A stretch of DNA of 64,000 nt from Bacteroidota bacterium (GTDB taxonomy: Bacteria; Bacteroidota; Bacteroidia; AKYH767-A; OLB10). The stretch covers positions 1-64,000 of the forward strand of contig JADKFA010000008.1 in assembly GCA_016717725.1 (NCBI GenBank), in the 5' to 3' direction. Each line of letters starts with the position of its first letter. Within the stretch, counting starts at the first letter, position 1. Shown piece by piece: positions 27,849-38,195 of the stretch. The notes under the pieces are model-generated. The model had not been told where the DNA came from, searched no databases, and saw only the letters and a list, made by a program, of their open reading frames with translations. The position numbers were made by a program, and so were the translations under genes.

Positions 27849-28817
27849 TTTGCGATTTATCGATCATCCTCAACCTACTGACCGAAGTTTATACGACGAT
27901 GCAGTACGGGGAATTATTGAACGCAACAAGCATCTACCTGGTTTAAAATCAATCGTTCAGTTCGGAAATATTACCACACCTGGCATCTCGGATATTGATC
28001 TGTTATTTGTATTTAAAAATGGAGAAGGTTGCATCGGTACAGGATTAGAAAATTTACCCGAAGAACATAAAAACCTGTTCACACATGGAATTATGGCATT
28101 ATCAGAAAATCAATATACTGATAATGAATATTATACATTATGGGGCGAGCATCATTTAGTTTGGGGAGAGCCTCCAGGCAAGAAAAGAGAAAACGCAGCT
28201 CTGATGACGAAACGACTCTTAAAATCCAAACAGCAGTTGAATTTCTAATTGCCAATTTCATTGATATCAAGGTCCAAAAAGAATATCAAATTGTAAAACT
28301 CCGTGCCTTACTTCAGCACATGAAGGGCATATTATATGACCTTGAGTATTTAAATGATTCAAATAGCATACTACATCCTCATTTATTAGAGCTAAAAGAA
28401 ATAATTCGCAATTGGTTTGACGACACTCCCGCTGAAGAAAAATTAATCACCTGGTTTTTATCTTTTGAAGAGCTTTTTGATAAATATGTTCATCAAATAC
28501 TTTTAATTCATCCGATGTATTTACCAGCCAAAGATGTATTTCTTATTTCAAAAAATATGATTTTGAAAAATGATTCAACTGTAAACTTCAAAAGAAAGGG
28601 GATTTTACTTCCTCGATTTTTAAGATTCGCTGGTAGATCTTATGTCAAACTTCAACATCGTTTCAATCAATTTACCGTTTCATGTCCACTGACCCATCAA
28701 TCGGCACCCATTGTAAAAGAGCGATTTGAATTTTTAGTGCGTATGAAAGAGTATAACAGACAATATTTGCCTAATTTTATGACCATAACCACGAGCATTA
28801 CAGCCAAACTTATTTAA
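27841..28817 (+). CDS. Second nucleotidyltransferase-fold protein (one frameshift)
   Basis: About 325 residues starting MHNLRFIDHPQPTD at an ATG that overlaps the preceding gene. The motif VQFGNITTPGISDIDLLFVF has the GxxxxxGxSDxD pattern of the nucleotidyltransferase fold. The frame breaks at a four-A run near 28228-28231; adding an A gives RLLKIQTAVEFLIANFIDIK and restores a single frame. The C-terminal part is helical without a recognised domain. It resembles the protein at 24467-25456 in fold and length but not closely in sequence. Role unknown. Confidence 0.6.
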
Positions 28818-28818
28818 T

Positions 28819-29537
28819 ATGAGGTGGACAAATCTAGGTGCCATCATTGAGAACACAATACGCGCTAATCAATTAAAATCATTCTTTAAAAACCATGGTC
28901 AACAAGAATGTTTATTAGATTTAGGATGTGGTCCACGCCCCTATTTTTCAATTTACCAACCCTATTTCACAAAAACCATTGGTTCAGACTTAGCCGATTC
29001 ACCATTCCCGAAAAAAGAAATAGATATTTATTGCAGTGCTACGGAAGTTCCATTGCCAGATGAAAGTGTAGATGTGATTTTGTGTACAGAAGTACTGCAT
29101 GATCTTCCTGAACCTGATCTATTTTTTTCAGAGGTGAAACGTTTATTGAAGAAAGGTGGAGTATTGGTGCTGACAAGTCCGTTTGTAGTACCTATTGTTG
29201 ATGGCTCTTTTGATCATTACCGGTACACTAAACAGGGATTAATTTATAGAATTCAAAAATCAGAATTAGAAGTTAAATCCATAGAAGAAGTGGGCGATCT
29301 CTTTGCGACCATGATCACATTAAGCATAAAACCCATCTTAAAACTATTTAACACCCTTGCTAAAAAGTTACGTTTAAAAGCTATTTATTCTGTTTACAAT
29401 CCATTTTGTTTATTTTAGTAGTATTGCCACAGCTCACCTACTTGTTTTTAGCCAACCTTCCGCTCGTAAAATCCATTTTAAAAAGATTTCGCTACGGACC
29501 TATAGGATATGTATCTATTGCTCTAAAATCAACGTAA
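28819..29537 (+). CDS. Class I SAM-dependent methyltransferase (Methyltransf_11 type, one frameshift)
   Basis: About 239 residues. SAM motifs: LLDLGCGPRPYFSIY, IGSDLADSPFP and VDVILCTEVLHDLPEPDLFF, with LKKGGVLVLTSPF. After YNPF the frame is lost at a four-T run near 29391; adding one T continues as LFILVVLPQLTYLFLANLP and a basic end (KRFRYGPIGYVSIALKST), giving a C-terminal hydrophobic segment that may hold the protein at the membrane. It probably methylates a sugar of the repeat unit. Starts directly after the preceding gene. Confidence 0.78.
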
Positions 29538-29545
29538 AAACGCGA

Positions 29546-30637
29546 ATGCTTCCTCTTAAAATACTACATATAATTTGGTCGACCGAAATGGGTGGTATTA
29601 GCAAAGTTGTTTTACACCTTTGCGAGGAACAGCAAAAAGACAGTGACATGCAAGTAAGTGTATTTTGTGCAAAAGGAAAATCAGCATTATTTGAAGAATT
29701 TGAAAAAAAAGGAATTCCAATATTCGCAGGTCAATTTAAAGGGGCATTACAAATTTCTTATTCGGCGTACAAAGACGTTAAAATGTTAATGACTCAATTT
29801 GATCTCATCCATTTTCATTCATACAATCCTCTTTTAGCTTTTGCAGCCAAACAGAGTGGCAAGAAGATAATTTATACAGAACATGGCAATTTTGGAATTG
29901 GTAGAAAAAAGAAGTTGAATGATAGAATCGTAAGTTGGATGCAAAAGCAGTTTTTAAATAAAAATATTAATGCTATAACATTCAACTCGAAATTTACAGA
30001 GAGTCAATCTATTCATCGCTTTGGACTACATCGACCTACTAAAAAAGTTATTTACAATGGCGTTCCTCTTAACTTGAGTTCAGCGTCCTCAACAAATCAG
30101 TTTAGAAAATCGGAAAACGAATTCATACTAGCTGCCATTGGTCGATTGGCTCAAGTAAAACGATTTGATCGGTTACTAAATGCTCTTTCAAAAATCAAAC
30201 ACTCAAATTTCCGATTAATCATTATGGGTACAGGTCCAGAGGAAATGCCATTAAAAAAACAAGCTCATGATTTACAACTTACTGACAAGGTGCATTTCGC
30301 TGGTCAAGGGGATTCAATTCAGTTACTAAAAGAATCCAATGTATGTGTAATTCCAAGTCAAGGAGAAGCTTTTGGATTGGTTGCCATAGAAGCCTATCAA
30401 CATGGAAAGCAAGTTCTCGTTTTTGAAGATGGTGGTGGAGTAACTGAAGTGGTAGAGCAACTAGAGCCTAATTCCGTTCTTAAAACCGAAAATGAATTAG
30501 CAGACCGATTATCAACATTGATTCAAGATATCACCCATAGTGAAGAAGGAAAAATGAGTGCTAGAAAAAATTATGCTGCACAATATTCCATGCAAATCAT
30601 GTCTTCAAAAATAAAAAATCTATATTTATCCATCTAA
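29546..30637 (+). CDS. GT4-family glycosyltransferase
   Basis: A GT-B enzyme of 363 residues. The N-terminus has WSTEMGGISKVVLHLCEEQ and the acceptor-side segment IIYTEHGNFG; the C-terminal half has AAIGRLAQVKRFDRLLNAL and VCVIPSQGEAFGLVAIEAYQ, the donor-binding E-x7-E region of GT4. It is four bases before asnB and belongs to the operon. Substrate unknown. Confidence 0.9.
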   Translation: MLPLKILHIIWSTEMGGISKVVLHLCEEQQKDSDMQVSVFCAKGKSALFEEFEKKGIPIFAGQFKGALQISYSAYKDVKMLMTQFDLIHFHSYNPLLAFAAKQSGKKIIYTEHGNFGIGRKKKLNDRIVSWMQKQFLNKNINAITFNSKFTESQSIHRFGLHRPTKKVIYNGVPLNLSSASSTNQFRKSENEFILAAIGRLAQVKRFDRLLNALSKIKHSNFRLIIMGTGPEEMPLKKQAHDLQLTDKVHFAGQGDSIQLLKESNVCVIPSQGEAFGLVAIEAYQHGKQVLVFEDGGGVTEVVEQLEPNSVLKTENELADRLSTLIQDITHSEEGKMSARKNYAAQYSMQIMSSKIKNLYLSI

Positions 30638-30640
30638 GCA

Positions 30641-32548
30641 ATGTGCGGTATAAACGGTATTTTTTACATGAAAGGCAACTCACTTGCAAGTAGCATGGAG
30701 TTAGTTCGTGCTATGAATACTTCGATAGCGCATCGCGGACCGGACGACGAAGGAATTTGGTCGTCACTTGATGATCGGCTTTTTTTGGGTCACCGTAGAC
30801 TCAGCATTATTGATCTCACGACATTGGGACATCAACCTATGAAGGACGAAAATGGAAATGCAATTATTTTCAATGGTGAAATTTACAATTACAAAGAATT
30901 AAAAAACGAACTCAATTCCGAAATCCATTTCAAAACAGGAAGTGATACAGAAGTAGTTTTTGAACTATACAAGCAACATGGTCATGCAGCATTGAAGCAA
31001 TTGAATGGAATGTTTGCATTTGCATTTTGGAATCAACACAATGAAACGCTTTTCCTTGCACGTGATCGAGCAGGTAAAAAGCCCTTGTATTACACTTTGC
31101 ACGACGGTAAATTTGCATTTTCATCGGAGATAAAAGCGCTACTTACTCTTCCCTGGATAAAGGCAATTCCCGATCAGGAAGCATTATATCATTTCCTCAC
31201 CTACAATCAACTTCCAGCACCTCTCACTATGTTTGAAGGTATTAGCAAGCTAGATGCTGGGGAGTGTATGACATTACACAGAGGACATATCAAGATTGAG
31301 TCCTATTGGAATATTGAACCTCAAAATTTCGAGGCAAAATCAGAAAGTGAAATAAGTGATACGCTCTATCATCAATTGGAAAAATCAGTTAACTATCGAA
31401 TGGTAGCTGATGTACCTGTTGGTGCCTTTTTAAGCGGGGGTGTAGATTCAAGTGCGGTAGTTGCGTTAATGAGAGCACAAAGTTCGGCAACGATAAAAAC
31501 ATTTGCGGTAGGCTTCGATGGGCAATCGAATTATGACGAAAGAGTTTATGCCGACAACGTTTCAAAAATGTTCAATACTGAACACTATGAAAAAAACATA
31601 AAACCAGAAGATATTGCGAACTGCTTACCATTAATTATCGATAGTTTTGATGAACCTATGGCTGACGCTACTTGTATCCCTATTTATTTCATTTCGCAAC
31701 TTGCACGTCAAAAGGGTACTATCGTTGTTCAAACAGGGGATGGCGCGGATGAGCTATTTTCGGGATATAGAGCGTGGATGAAGTATCAAAAAATTTATCC
31801 ATGGTATCATATTTATAATAAATTTCCAGCTTCCTTAAAAAAGGGGATGGCTAGCATTGTCAATGAAACCAACAACGAAGCTTCAGCTATTCGGGAAATT
31901 TTTTCAAGAGCGGCTCACGGACAAGAATTATTTTGGGGCGGTGCAAAAGCATTTAAAGAAAGCACCAAACGAAGTTTTTTAACAGCACCCTACTTAGCAA
32001 ATATTGGCGATATAAATTCGTATTCCATCATTCAAAAGTATAAGCGGGACTTCACCCAACTCCAAGCTAAACATCCTTGGCTTACCGATACTGACTGGAT
32101 GTGTTACTTAGGATTGAAATTTCAAATACCATCGAAATATTTATATCGAATGGACAAATTAGGAATGGCGAATAGCATTGAAATAAGAAATCCCTTTTTG
32201 GATTACAACATGATTAATACAGCATTTTCCATTCATTCAAATTACAAAACTAAGAACAAAGAACCCAAATACATTCTAAAGAAAAGTTTGGAAAGGATAC
32301 TACCTCCCGAGATTCTTTATCGGAAAAAAATGGGATTCTGTGTACCTTTACAAGAATGGGCAGGAGAAATTATGCTCGACTATACGGAACAAAATTTAAA
32401 ATCATTTACACGAAACATTGAATTATTTTCCGAAGCTGGCTTGAACGCGCAAATTCGAGCTATTCGCAAAGGAAACAAAGCATATACTAATCAACTATGG
32501 ACTATCTATTTTTTGATGGCATGGTTTAAAAAATGGATGTCGGCCTAA
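30641..32548 (+). CDS. asnB: Asparagine synthase-type glutamine amidotransferase
   Basis: A 635-residue AsnB family enzyme. The glutaminase nucleophile Cys2 (MCGINGIFY) and the HRGPDDEG motif are present; the synthetase half has the ATP loop FLSGGVDSSAVVAL and DGADELFSGY. In polysaccharide loci, members of this family amidate uronic acids instead of aspartate (known for some O-antigen clusters); its position between glycosyltransferases suggests the same here. It overlaps the next start by one base (TAATG). A housekeeping asparagine synthetase cannot be excluded. Confidence 0.9.
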   Translation: MCGINGIFYMKGNSLASSMELVRAMNTSIAHRGPDDEGIWSSLDDRLFLGHRRLSIIDLTTLGHQPMKDENGNAIIFNGEIYNYKELKNELNSEIHFKTGSDTEVVFELYKQHGHAALKQLNGMFAFAFWNQHNETLFLARDRAGKKPLYYTLHDGKFAFSSEIKALLTLPWIKAIPDQEALYHFLTYNQLPAPLTMFEGISKLDAGECMTLHRGHIKIESYWNIEPQNFEAKSESEISDTLYHQLEKSVNYRMVADVPVGAFLSGGVDSSAVVALMRAQSSATIKTFAVGFDGQSNYDERVYADNVSKMFNTEHYEKNIKPEDIANCLPLIIDSFDEPMADATCIPIYFISQLARQKGTIVVQTGDGADELFSGYRAWMKYQKIYPWYHIYNKFPASLKKGMASIVNETNNEASAIREIFSRAAHGQELFWGGAKAFKESTKRSFLTAPYLANIGDINSYSIIQKYKRDFTQLQAKHPWLTDTDWMCYLGLKFQIPSKYLYRMDKLGMANSIEIRNPFLDYNMINTAFSIHSNYKTKNKEPKYILKKSLERILPPEILYRKKMGFCVPLQEWAGEIMLDYTEQNLKSFTRNIELFSEAGLNAQIRAIRKGNKAYTNQLWTIYFLMAWFKKWMSA

Positions 32549-33676
32549 TGCAAAAAGTAGTGCTCATCACTAATATTCCAACGCCTTATCGCATTCCATT
32601 ATTCAACGAATTGAATAAGCAAATGCTTCAAGAAGAGATGGAATTGCACGTGATTTTTTCTGAGTCGGGATACAAACGCCGAAAATTTGAAATAGACTTT
32701 AGTCAAATTAATTTTACCTATAGTATTTTAAGTGGAGGAACCATCACTAGTAACAAAGACAACGAAAAGACATATTTCTTTTACAAGGGACTCTGGAAAG
32801 CACTTAACAAACTACAACCAAGAAACATTATCGTTGCTGGATTTTCATCAGCAAGCATCATTACTTCCATTTGGTGTCAACGAAAAAATATTCCATTTTC
32901 GATATGGAGCGGAAGTATTGAATCCGAAACTAGAAATATTTCTTGGCTTCGAATAAAACTTCGTCGACAACTAATAAAACGAGCGAAATCATTTATTGCA
33001 TACGGAAGTTTGGCTGCTAAATATCTAGTTAAAATGGGTGCTCTTGTGGAAAAAGTACATATTGGTATAAACACAGTTGACACGAGTTTCTTTGCACAAG
33101 AATCTACAAAAAACAGAAATATACTTCTAAGTAAAAACGACTTCACCTTTACCTATCTAGGTTATTTAGTGCCTCGTAAAAACGTGAGTCTTGTTATAGA
33201 AGCTGCTTCCCTTTTATTGAAAGAAAGAAGTGATTTCAATATTCAAATCATTGGCGACGGAGAAAGTAAAAATCAATTGGAGGCTCTGTCCATTAAATTA
33301 GGATTAGAAGATCACATAAGATTTATAGGTTACAAACAAAAGGAGGAAATACCATCTTATTTCGCGAAAACCAATGCCCTACTATTCCAAAGCGATTTCG
33401 ATATTTGGGGGCTAGTCTTAAATGAAGCCATGGCTGCAGGATTATGCTGTTTGGCTACTATTCATGCAGGTGCTACTTTTGACCTCATAAAGGAAGGTGA
33501 AACCGGATTTGCAATTGACTATACCCATCAAAGAAAGGTAGTTGATAAAATGAAATGGATGATAGATCACCCAAAAGAAGTTGAAGAAATTGGTAAAAAA
33601 TGCATCTGATTATATTACTAAAAATGCTAATTTATCCATTTCCGCAAAAGGATTTATTGCAGCGATAAAAAAATAG
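32548..33676 (+). CDS. GT4-family glycosyltransferase (frameshift near the end)
   Basis: About 375 residues starting MQKVVLITNIPTPYRIPLFN. The donor-binding half shows FTYLGYLVPRKNVSLVIEAA and the motif FDIWGLVLNEAMAAGLC. In the given sequence the frame ends at 33609 after EIGKKCI. Removing one A from the six-A run at about 33593-33598 continues as NASDYITKNANLSISAKGF to TAG at 33676, five bases before the next gene. The last helix is thus normal in the corrected frame. Start at 32548 is chosen over an upstream frame extension because it overlaps the asnB stop. Confidence 0.85.
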
Positions 33677-33680
33677 AAAG

Positions 33681-34949
33681 ATGAATTTCAAACAATGGTG
33701 GGCATGGTATAAAGGTTCTCCGCTTTTTAAAAAGTGGTTTATCTTACTCATACTATTGCGACCGTTGATCGATAATTTTTATGAGTTAAAAGAAACTTCT
33801 GCTTTAGCATCGCCGCTATATATCGTGGGAATTTTAACTCCCATTTTAATTTTACTTAGTACCATCGCCGTTGGATTTCCAAAGGCTGGCCAAGCATTAG
33901 AAGCAATACCATTTAGAATATGGGCCTTCCTTGTAGTATTTAATGCCGCTACCTTCTGGTTTATTAATTTGAGTGTAGTTGCATTTGGTGATTTAATTAA
34001 ATACACTACTCCTGTGTTATTGTTTTTTTATGCGAGAAGAATTGTGCAATCAAAAGCAGATCTACATGGAATACTAACTGCATTCCTTGTTTCTTGTATT
34101 TTTCCATTTAGTATTTTCTTGTATGAATCTTTTGTGAATCCTATTGCTATCGAGTATATTTCTCAAGGACGTGGTGGGGGATCTCGTATTCGGGGAGCCT
34201 ACGCTGATGTAATGAATTACGCCATCTTCTTTATTTTATTCTTACTTATCATGTCGTATTATTTTGTACAAAAACTATATACCGTTGGAAATTACATTCA
34301 GGTTAAAACATGGCATATTGTTTTAACCATATTCTTTGTTGCCTATGGATTAACACGAATTAATCACGTTTCTTCTTGGGGTGTTTTCCTGGCATTAATC
34401 ATTATCCTTCTTATTCACAATCTCAGAAATACTCGAGGACTACTTTTTGTTTTTGTCTTTATATTTATTATTGGTGCTTTCTTTGCACAAGATTTATACA
34501 TTGATCATATCGAACCACTCATCGGAAAAGAAATTTTAGTTGTTGAAGGTGAATCTGACTCAGATCAAGCATTCAATGGTCGAATGACACGATGGGAAAA
34601 ATACTTTGAAACATGGGAACAAATGCCGCCAATCAATCACTTCATTGGTATAACAACGGCTAATTTTAAAGAGACCGTAGTGATGATTGGGGGTGGAATG
34701 CACAGTGATTACGTTCGACAACTATTTATGACAGGATTTATTGGTTTATTCTTTTATGTAGTGTTTTTATTCTCTGTTTTAGCGAGATGGGTTCGTTTAG
34801 CAATGCCTGAAAAATATTTGATAGCAGGCACTTCTGCCATGATGATACTGTGGTCAATAACCACTGTTCCTACACTCTATGCCCCACTCCTTTATATTGT
34901 TTATCCTATTGTAGCATTTATTTTACTTCCCAAAAATCAACAAGTGTGA
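33681..34949 (+). CDS. Wzy/O-antigen ligase-like membrane polymerase
   Basis: A 422-residue integral inner-membrane protein with about ten hydrophobic segments and a large loop (about residues 270-345) containing GRMTRWEKYFETWEQMPPIN and GGGMHSDYVRQLF. The H-S-D-Y segment in the loop is typical of the Wzy_C/O-antigen ligase group. In a Wzx/Wzy-type locus this is the best candidate for the repeat-unit polymerase. It overlaps the next glycosyltransferase start (TGATG). Confidence 0.8.
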   Translation: MNFKQWWAWYKGSPLFKKWFILLILLRPLIDNFYELKETSALASPLYIVGILTPILILLSTIAVGFPKAGQALEAIPFRIWAFLVVFNAATFWFINLSVVAFGDLIKYTTPVLLFFYARRIVQSKADLHGILTAFLVSCIFPFSIFLYESFVNPIAIEYISQGRGGGSRIRGAYADVMNYAIFFILFLLIMSYYFVQKLYTVGNYIQVKTWHIVLTIFFVAYGLTRINHVSSWGVFLALIIILLIHNLRNTRGLLFVFVFIFIIGAFFAQDLYIDHIEPLIGKEILVVEGESDSDQAFNGRMTRWEKYFETWEQMPPINHFIGITTANFKETVVMIGGGMHSDYVRQLFMTGFIGLFFYVVFLFSVLARWVRLAMPEKYLIAGTSAMMILWSITTVPTLYAPLLYIVYPIVAFILLPKNQQV

Positions 34950-36055
34950 TGAATAACAAACCTACCGTTTGTATTTTTGGAAAGCTTCCTCCGCCCTATA
35001 TGGGTCCAGCTATAGCCACACAAATACTTTTGCAATCAGGACTTAAAAATAATTTCAACTTAGTTCATATCGATACGAAAATTAATGAGGATCTCAAAAG
35101 CATGGGCAGCTGGAGTCTAAAAAAACTCATTAAGAATATTGAAATTTATATTAAAATTGTAAGCACAGGAATAAACGCAAAACCTAATGTAGTCCTTATT
35201 CCAATAAGTCAAAGTACAGTTGGATTTATCAAAGATTCCCTTTATATTTTATTGAGCAGAGTCTTTTGCAAAAAATTAGTATTGCATCTTCGAGGGAGTG
35301 AATTCAAAATTTGGATGGATCGTTCATCTTTCCTAACACGATTTTATGTGAAACTTATTTTTCGTTTTTGTACTGGCGTTATTGTCTTAGGAAATAATTT
35401 ACGATATTTATTTGAAGGCTTTTTTCCAGAAGATAAAATTTTTGTTGCTCCCAATGGAGCGGACTATATCATTCCTAAACGAACATTAACCGATTCCACC
35501 ATAACTCAACTGCTATACCTTGGTAATTTGCAATCGTCGAAGGGCATTGAAGATGTAATAGAATCGATTCGATTGCTACCCATTGAAATCAAAAATAAAG
35601 TTGAAGTAAATGTATTGGGTGGATGGAGAGATGAGCAAACCAAGCAACGTTGTTTGGAGAAAATCAATAAAAATCAACTCCCTATCATCATTCATTCGCC
35701 TGACAAGAGCGAACAGAAACTTCAGATGATGAGCAATGCCGACATCTTTATTTTCCCACCTAGGGCACCCGAAGGACATCCTTGGGTCATTGTAGAAGCC
35801 ATGGCTGCAGGGCTCCCCATTATCAGCACAGACAGGGGTGCAATAATTGAATCGGTTAAACATGAAGAAAACGGATTCATTGTACCTTTGAGTGATCCTC
35901 AGGCCATTGCAAACTATATTCAGGAACTCATTAATTTCCCTGAAAAAAGGCAACGAATGGGGCAAAATTCTCGTAAACACTATTTGACTAATTTTACAGA
36001 GGTTGCGATGGTAGAAAATTTAACTCATATTTTCCATAAAGTGATCGAAAAATAG
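34949..36055 (+). CDS. GT4-family glycosyltransferase
   Basis: A 368-residue GT-B enzyme starting MNNKPTVCIFGKLPPPYMGP. It carries LVLHLRGSEFKIWMDRSS, FVAPNGADYI, LLYLGNLQSSKGIEDVIESI and the donor site FPPRAPEGHPWVIVEAMAAG. The ATG at 34949 overlaps the polymerase stop, so the long upstream frame extension is not used. One base separates its stop from the next gene start. Donor unknown. Confidence 0.9.
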   Translation: MNNKPTVCIFGKLPPPYMGPAIATQILLQSGLKNNFNLVHIDTKINEDLKSMGSWSLKKLIKNIEIYIKIVSTGINAKPNVVLIPISQSTVGFIKDSLYILLSRVFCKKLVLHLRGSEFKIWMDRSSFLTRFYVKLIFRFCTGVIVLGNNLRYLFEGFFPEDKIFVAPNGADYIIPKRTLTDSTITQLLYLGNLQSSKGIEDVIESIRLLPIEIKNKVEVNVLGGWRDEQTKQRCLEKINKNQLPIIIHSPDKSEQKLQMMSNADIFIFPPRAPEGHPWVIVEAMAAGLPIISTDRGAIIESVKHEENGFIVPLSDPQAIANYIQELINFPEKRQRMGQNSRKHYLTNFTEVAMVENLTHIFHKVIEK

Positions 36056-36056
36056 C

Positions 36057-38195
36057 ATGGAACAACTCACACAAAACTTAAAAGACGGGCATATGCAATT
36101 GCTTGAAGTCCCGTTTCCGGCGTTAAGGTCGGGGCAAGTTTTAGTGCGTAATCATTTTTCATTGATCAGCGCTGGCACGGAAGGAAAAACAGTGAAAGAT
36201 GCTCGACTTGGATACATTGGAAAGGCTCGCGCTCGAAAAGAAGAAGTAAAAAAAGTAATTCAAACAGCAAAAACGATTGGACTAAAGGAGACTTACCGAT
36301 TAGTCATGAACAAATTGGATGCTCCGAGTGCTTTAGGATATAGTTGTGCTGGAGAAATCATTGGTGTAGCAGATGATGTAAAAGAATTTAAAATAGGAGA
36401 TTTGGTAGCATGCGGAGGTAGTAGTGCTGTGCATGCAGAAGTAGTTGCAATACCTATCAATTTATGTGTTCGTTTACATGCAGATGCATCCTTACAACAT
36501 GCAGCCTTTACTACCTTAGGCGCCATCGCGCTTCAAGGAATTCGTCAAGCCGATTTACGTCTAGGCGAAAACTGTGTGGTGATTGGACTGGGATTAATCG
36601 GACAAATCACGTTACAACTTTTACGTGCATCAGGAGTAAATGCCATTGGAATTGATATTGACCCTTCTCAAGTTGATTTGGCAAAACGAAATGGGTTTAC
36701 TAATACCTTTGTAAGAAATGAAACTCAGTTAGAGTCGGCTATATTGCAACTTACCGCTGGCCATGGTGCCGATGCAGTTATTATTACGGCTTCAGCTTCC
36801 TCTCTAGACCCTATTGACCTAGCAGGAACTTTGTGCAGAAAAAAAGGGAAAGTTATTGTAGTAGGATCAGTTCCAACTGGATTTACACGTAAAAATTTTT
36901 ACATCAAAGAACTTGAATTGAAAATGTCATGTTCGTATGGCCCTGGCCGTTATGACAACGAATATGAAGAACAAGGAATGGATTATCCATTTGCTTATGT
37001 GAGATGGACGGAGAACCGAAATATGGAGACCTTTGCTGAACTCATCTACACTAAACAAATCAATATTGAAACATTGCTTAGTCATGTTTTCACTTTTGAA
37101 GATGCAAAGAAGGCTTATGATTTAATTCTTGAAAAAACAGAACCTTTTACGGGCATCTTACTAAAATATAATATAGAAAAAACATTAAAAAATTCAATTC
37201 CTCTTAGAAAAGATGATTACACTGCCGTTGAAAAAGTGAGTGTTGGGATGATTGGTGCAGGTTCCTTTGGACAAAATTTCATTCTTCCCGTTATAAAGGA
37301 AAAAGTAACATTAAAAGGAATTGCTACCGCTCGACCTAATTCTGCTAGAAATGTTGGTGATAAATTTGGATTTAGCTATTGCACGGGGAATGCATCTGAA
37401 ATAGTAAAAGATACCACTGTTAACACTTTGTTTATTGCAACGCGACATGACAGTCATGGTAAATATGTAATAGATGGATTAATCAACCATAAAAACGTTT
37501 TTACCGAAAAACCTCTTTGTATTCACCGCGAAGAGTTGGAAGAAATAAAGAAAGTTTATTCAAAAAGCGAATGTCGATTGATGGTTGGATTTAATCGAAG
37601 ATTTGCTCCGATGAGTGTTCAAGTGAAGCAAAAATTAAATGCTTCAGCTCCAATTGCCATTTTGATGAGAGTAAATGCAGGTGTAGTTGCAAAAGATCAT
37701 TGGATACATGATCCCAAAATTGGAGGCGGTAGAATTAAAGGAGAAGTATGTCATTTCATCGATTATGCTGCCTTTTTAGCAGATAGTAAAATTGCGGAAG
37801 TTTCTGCAACAGCCATGAATGATTCGAGCGGATTAGAAGATACATTGAGCATCACATTAAAAATGGAAAATGGCAGCATTGCTACCATTGCGTATTTCTC
37901 CAATGGAAACAAAGAAGTGAGTAAAGAATATATTGAGATTTTTAATGGAGGTTTAATTGCAAAAATTGATGACTTCAAAGAATTAATCATCTCCGATTCA
38001 AAGGGAACTAAGAAAACAAATGGCAACCAAGACAAAGGACATAAATTGGAATTAGAAGCATTTGTTCAATCGATCAAAGCGGGAACAGCCTCTCCCATTT
38101 CCTTTGAATCGCTGTACAATTCGACCTTAGCTACCTTTGCTGTGGTTGAATCCATCTCTCAAAACGGTAAAAACATTTCACTTAACTCGTTATGA
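36057..38195 (+). CDS. Fused alcohol dehydrogenase / Gfo-Idh-MocA oxidoreductase
   Basis: A 712-residue bi-domain protein. Residues 1 to about 375 are a medium-chain dehydrogenase with the Rossmann loop VIGLGLIGQITLQLL; residues from 398 are a Gfo/Idh/MocA domain with GMIGAGSFGQNF, FTEKPLCI and a GGGRIKGEVCHFIDY active-site region. Two-domain oxidoreductases of this type occur in polysaccharide loci and probably act on sugar intermediates through an NAD(P)-bound keto step. Overlaps the next gene by four bases (ATGA). The exact reaction is not known. Confidence 0.88.
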   Translation: MEQLTQNLKDGHMQLLEVPFPALRSGQVLVRNHFSLISAGTEGKTVKDARLGYIGKARARKEEVKKVIQTAKTIGLKETYRLVMNKLDAPSALGYSCAGEIIGVADDVKEFKIGDLVACGGSSAVHAEVVAIPINLCVRLHADASLQHAAFTTLGAIALQGIRQADLRLGENCVVIGLGLIGQITLQLLRASGVNAIGIDIDPSQVDLAKRNGFTNTFVRNETQLESAILQLTAGHGADAVIITASASSLDPIDLAGTLCRKKGKVIVVGSVPTGFTRKNFYIKELELKMSCSYGPGRYDNEYEEQGMDYPFAYVRWTENRNMETFAELIYTKQINIETLLSHVFTFEDAKKAYDLILEKTEPFTGILLKYNIEKTLKNSIPLRKDDYTAVEKVSVGMIGAGSFGQNFILPVIKEKVTLKGIATARPNSARNVGDKFGFSYCTGNASEIVKDTTVNTLFIATRHDSHGKYVIDGLINHKNVFTEKPLCIHREELEEIKKVYSKSECRLMVGFNRRFAPMSVQVKQKLNASAPIAILMRVNAGVVAKDHWIHDPKIGGGRIKGEVCHFIDYAAFLADSKIAEVSATAMNDSSGLEDTLSITLKMENGSIATIAYFSNGNKEVSKEYIEIFNGGLIAKIDDFKELIISDSKGTKKTNGNQDKGHKLELEAFVQSIKAGTASPISFESLYNSTLATFAVVESISQNGKNISLNSL

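Noticed and set aside
24467..28817. Toxin-antitoxin (MNT/HEPN type) interpretation of the nucleotidyltransferase-fold proteins
   Set aside because: They are about 325 residues, far longer than MNT antitoxins, no HEPN partner is adjacent, and both lie within a polysaccharide operon.
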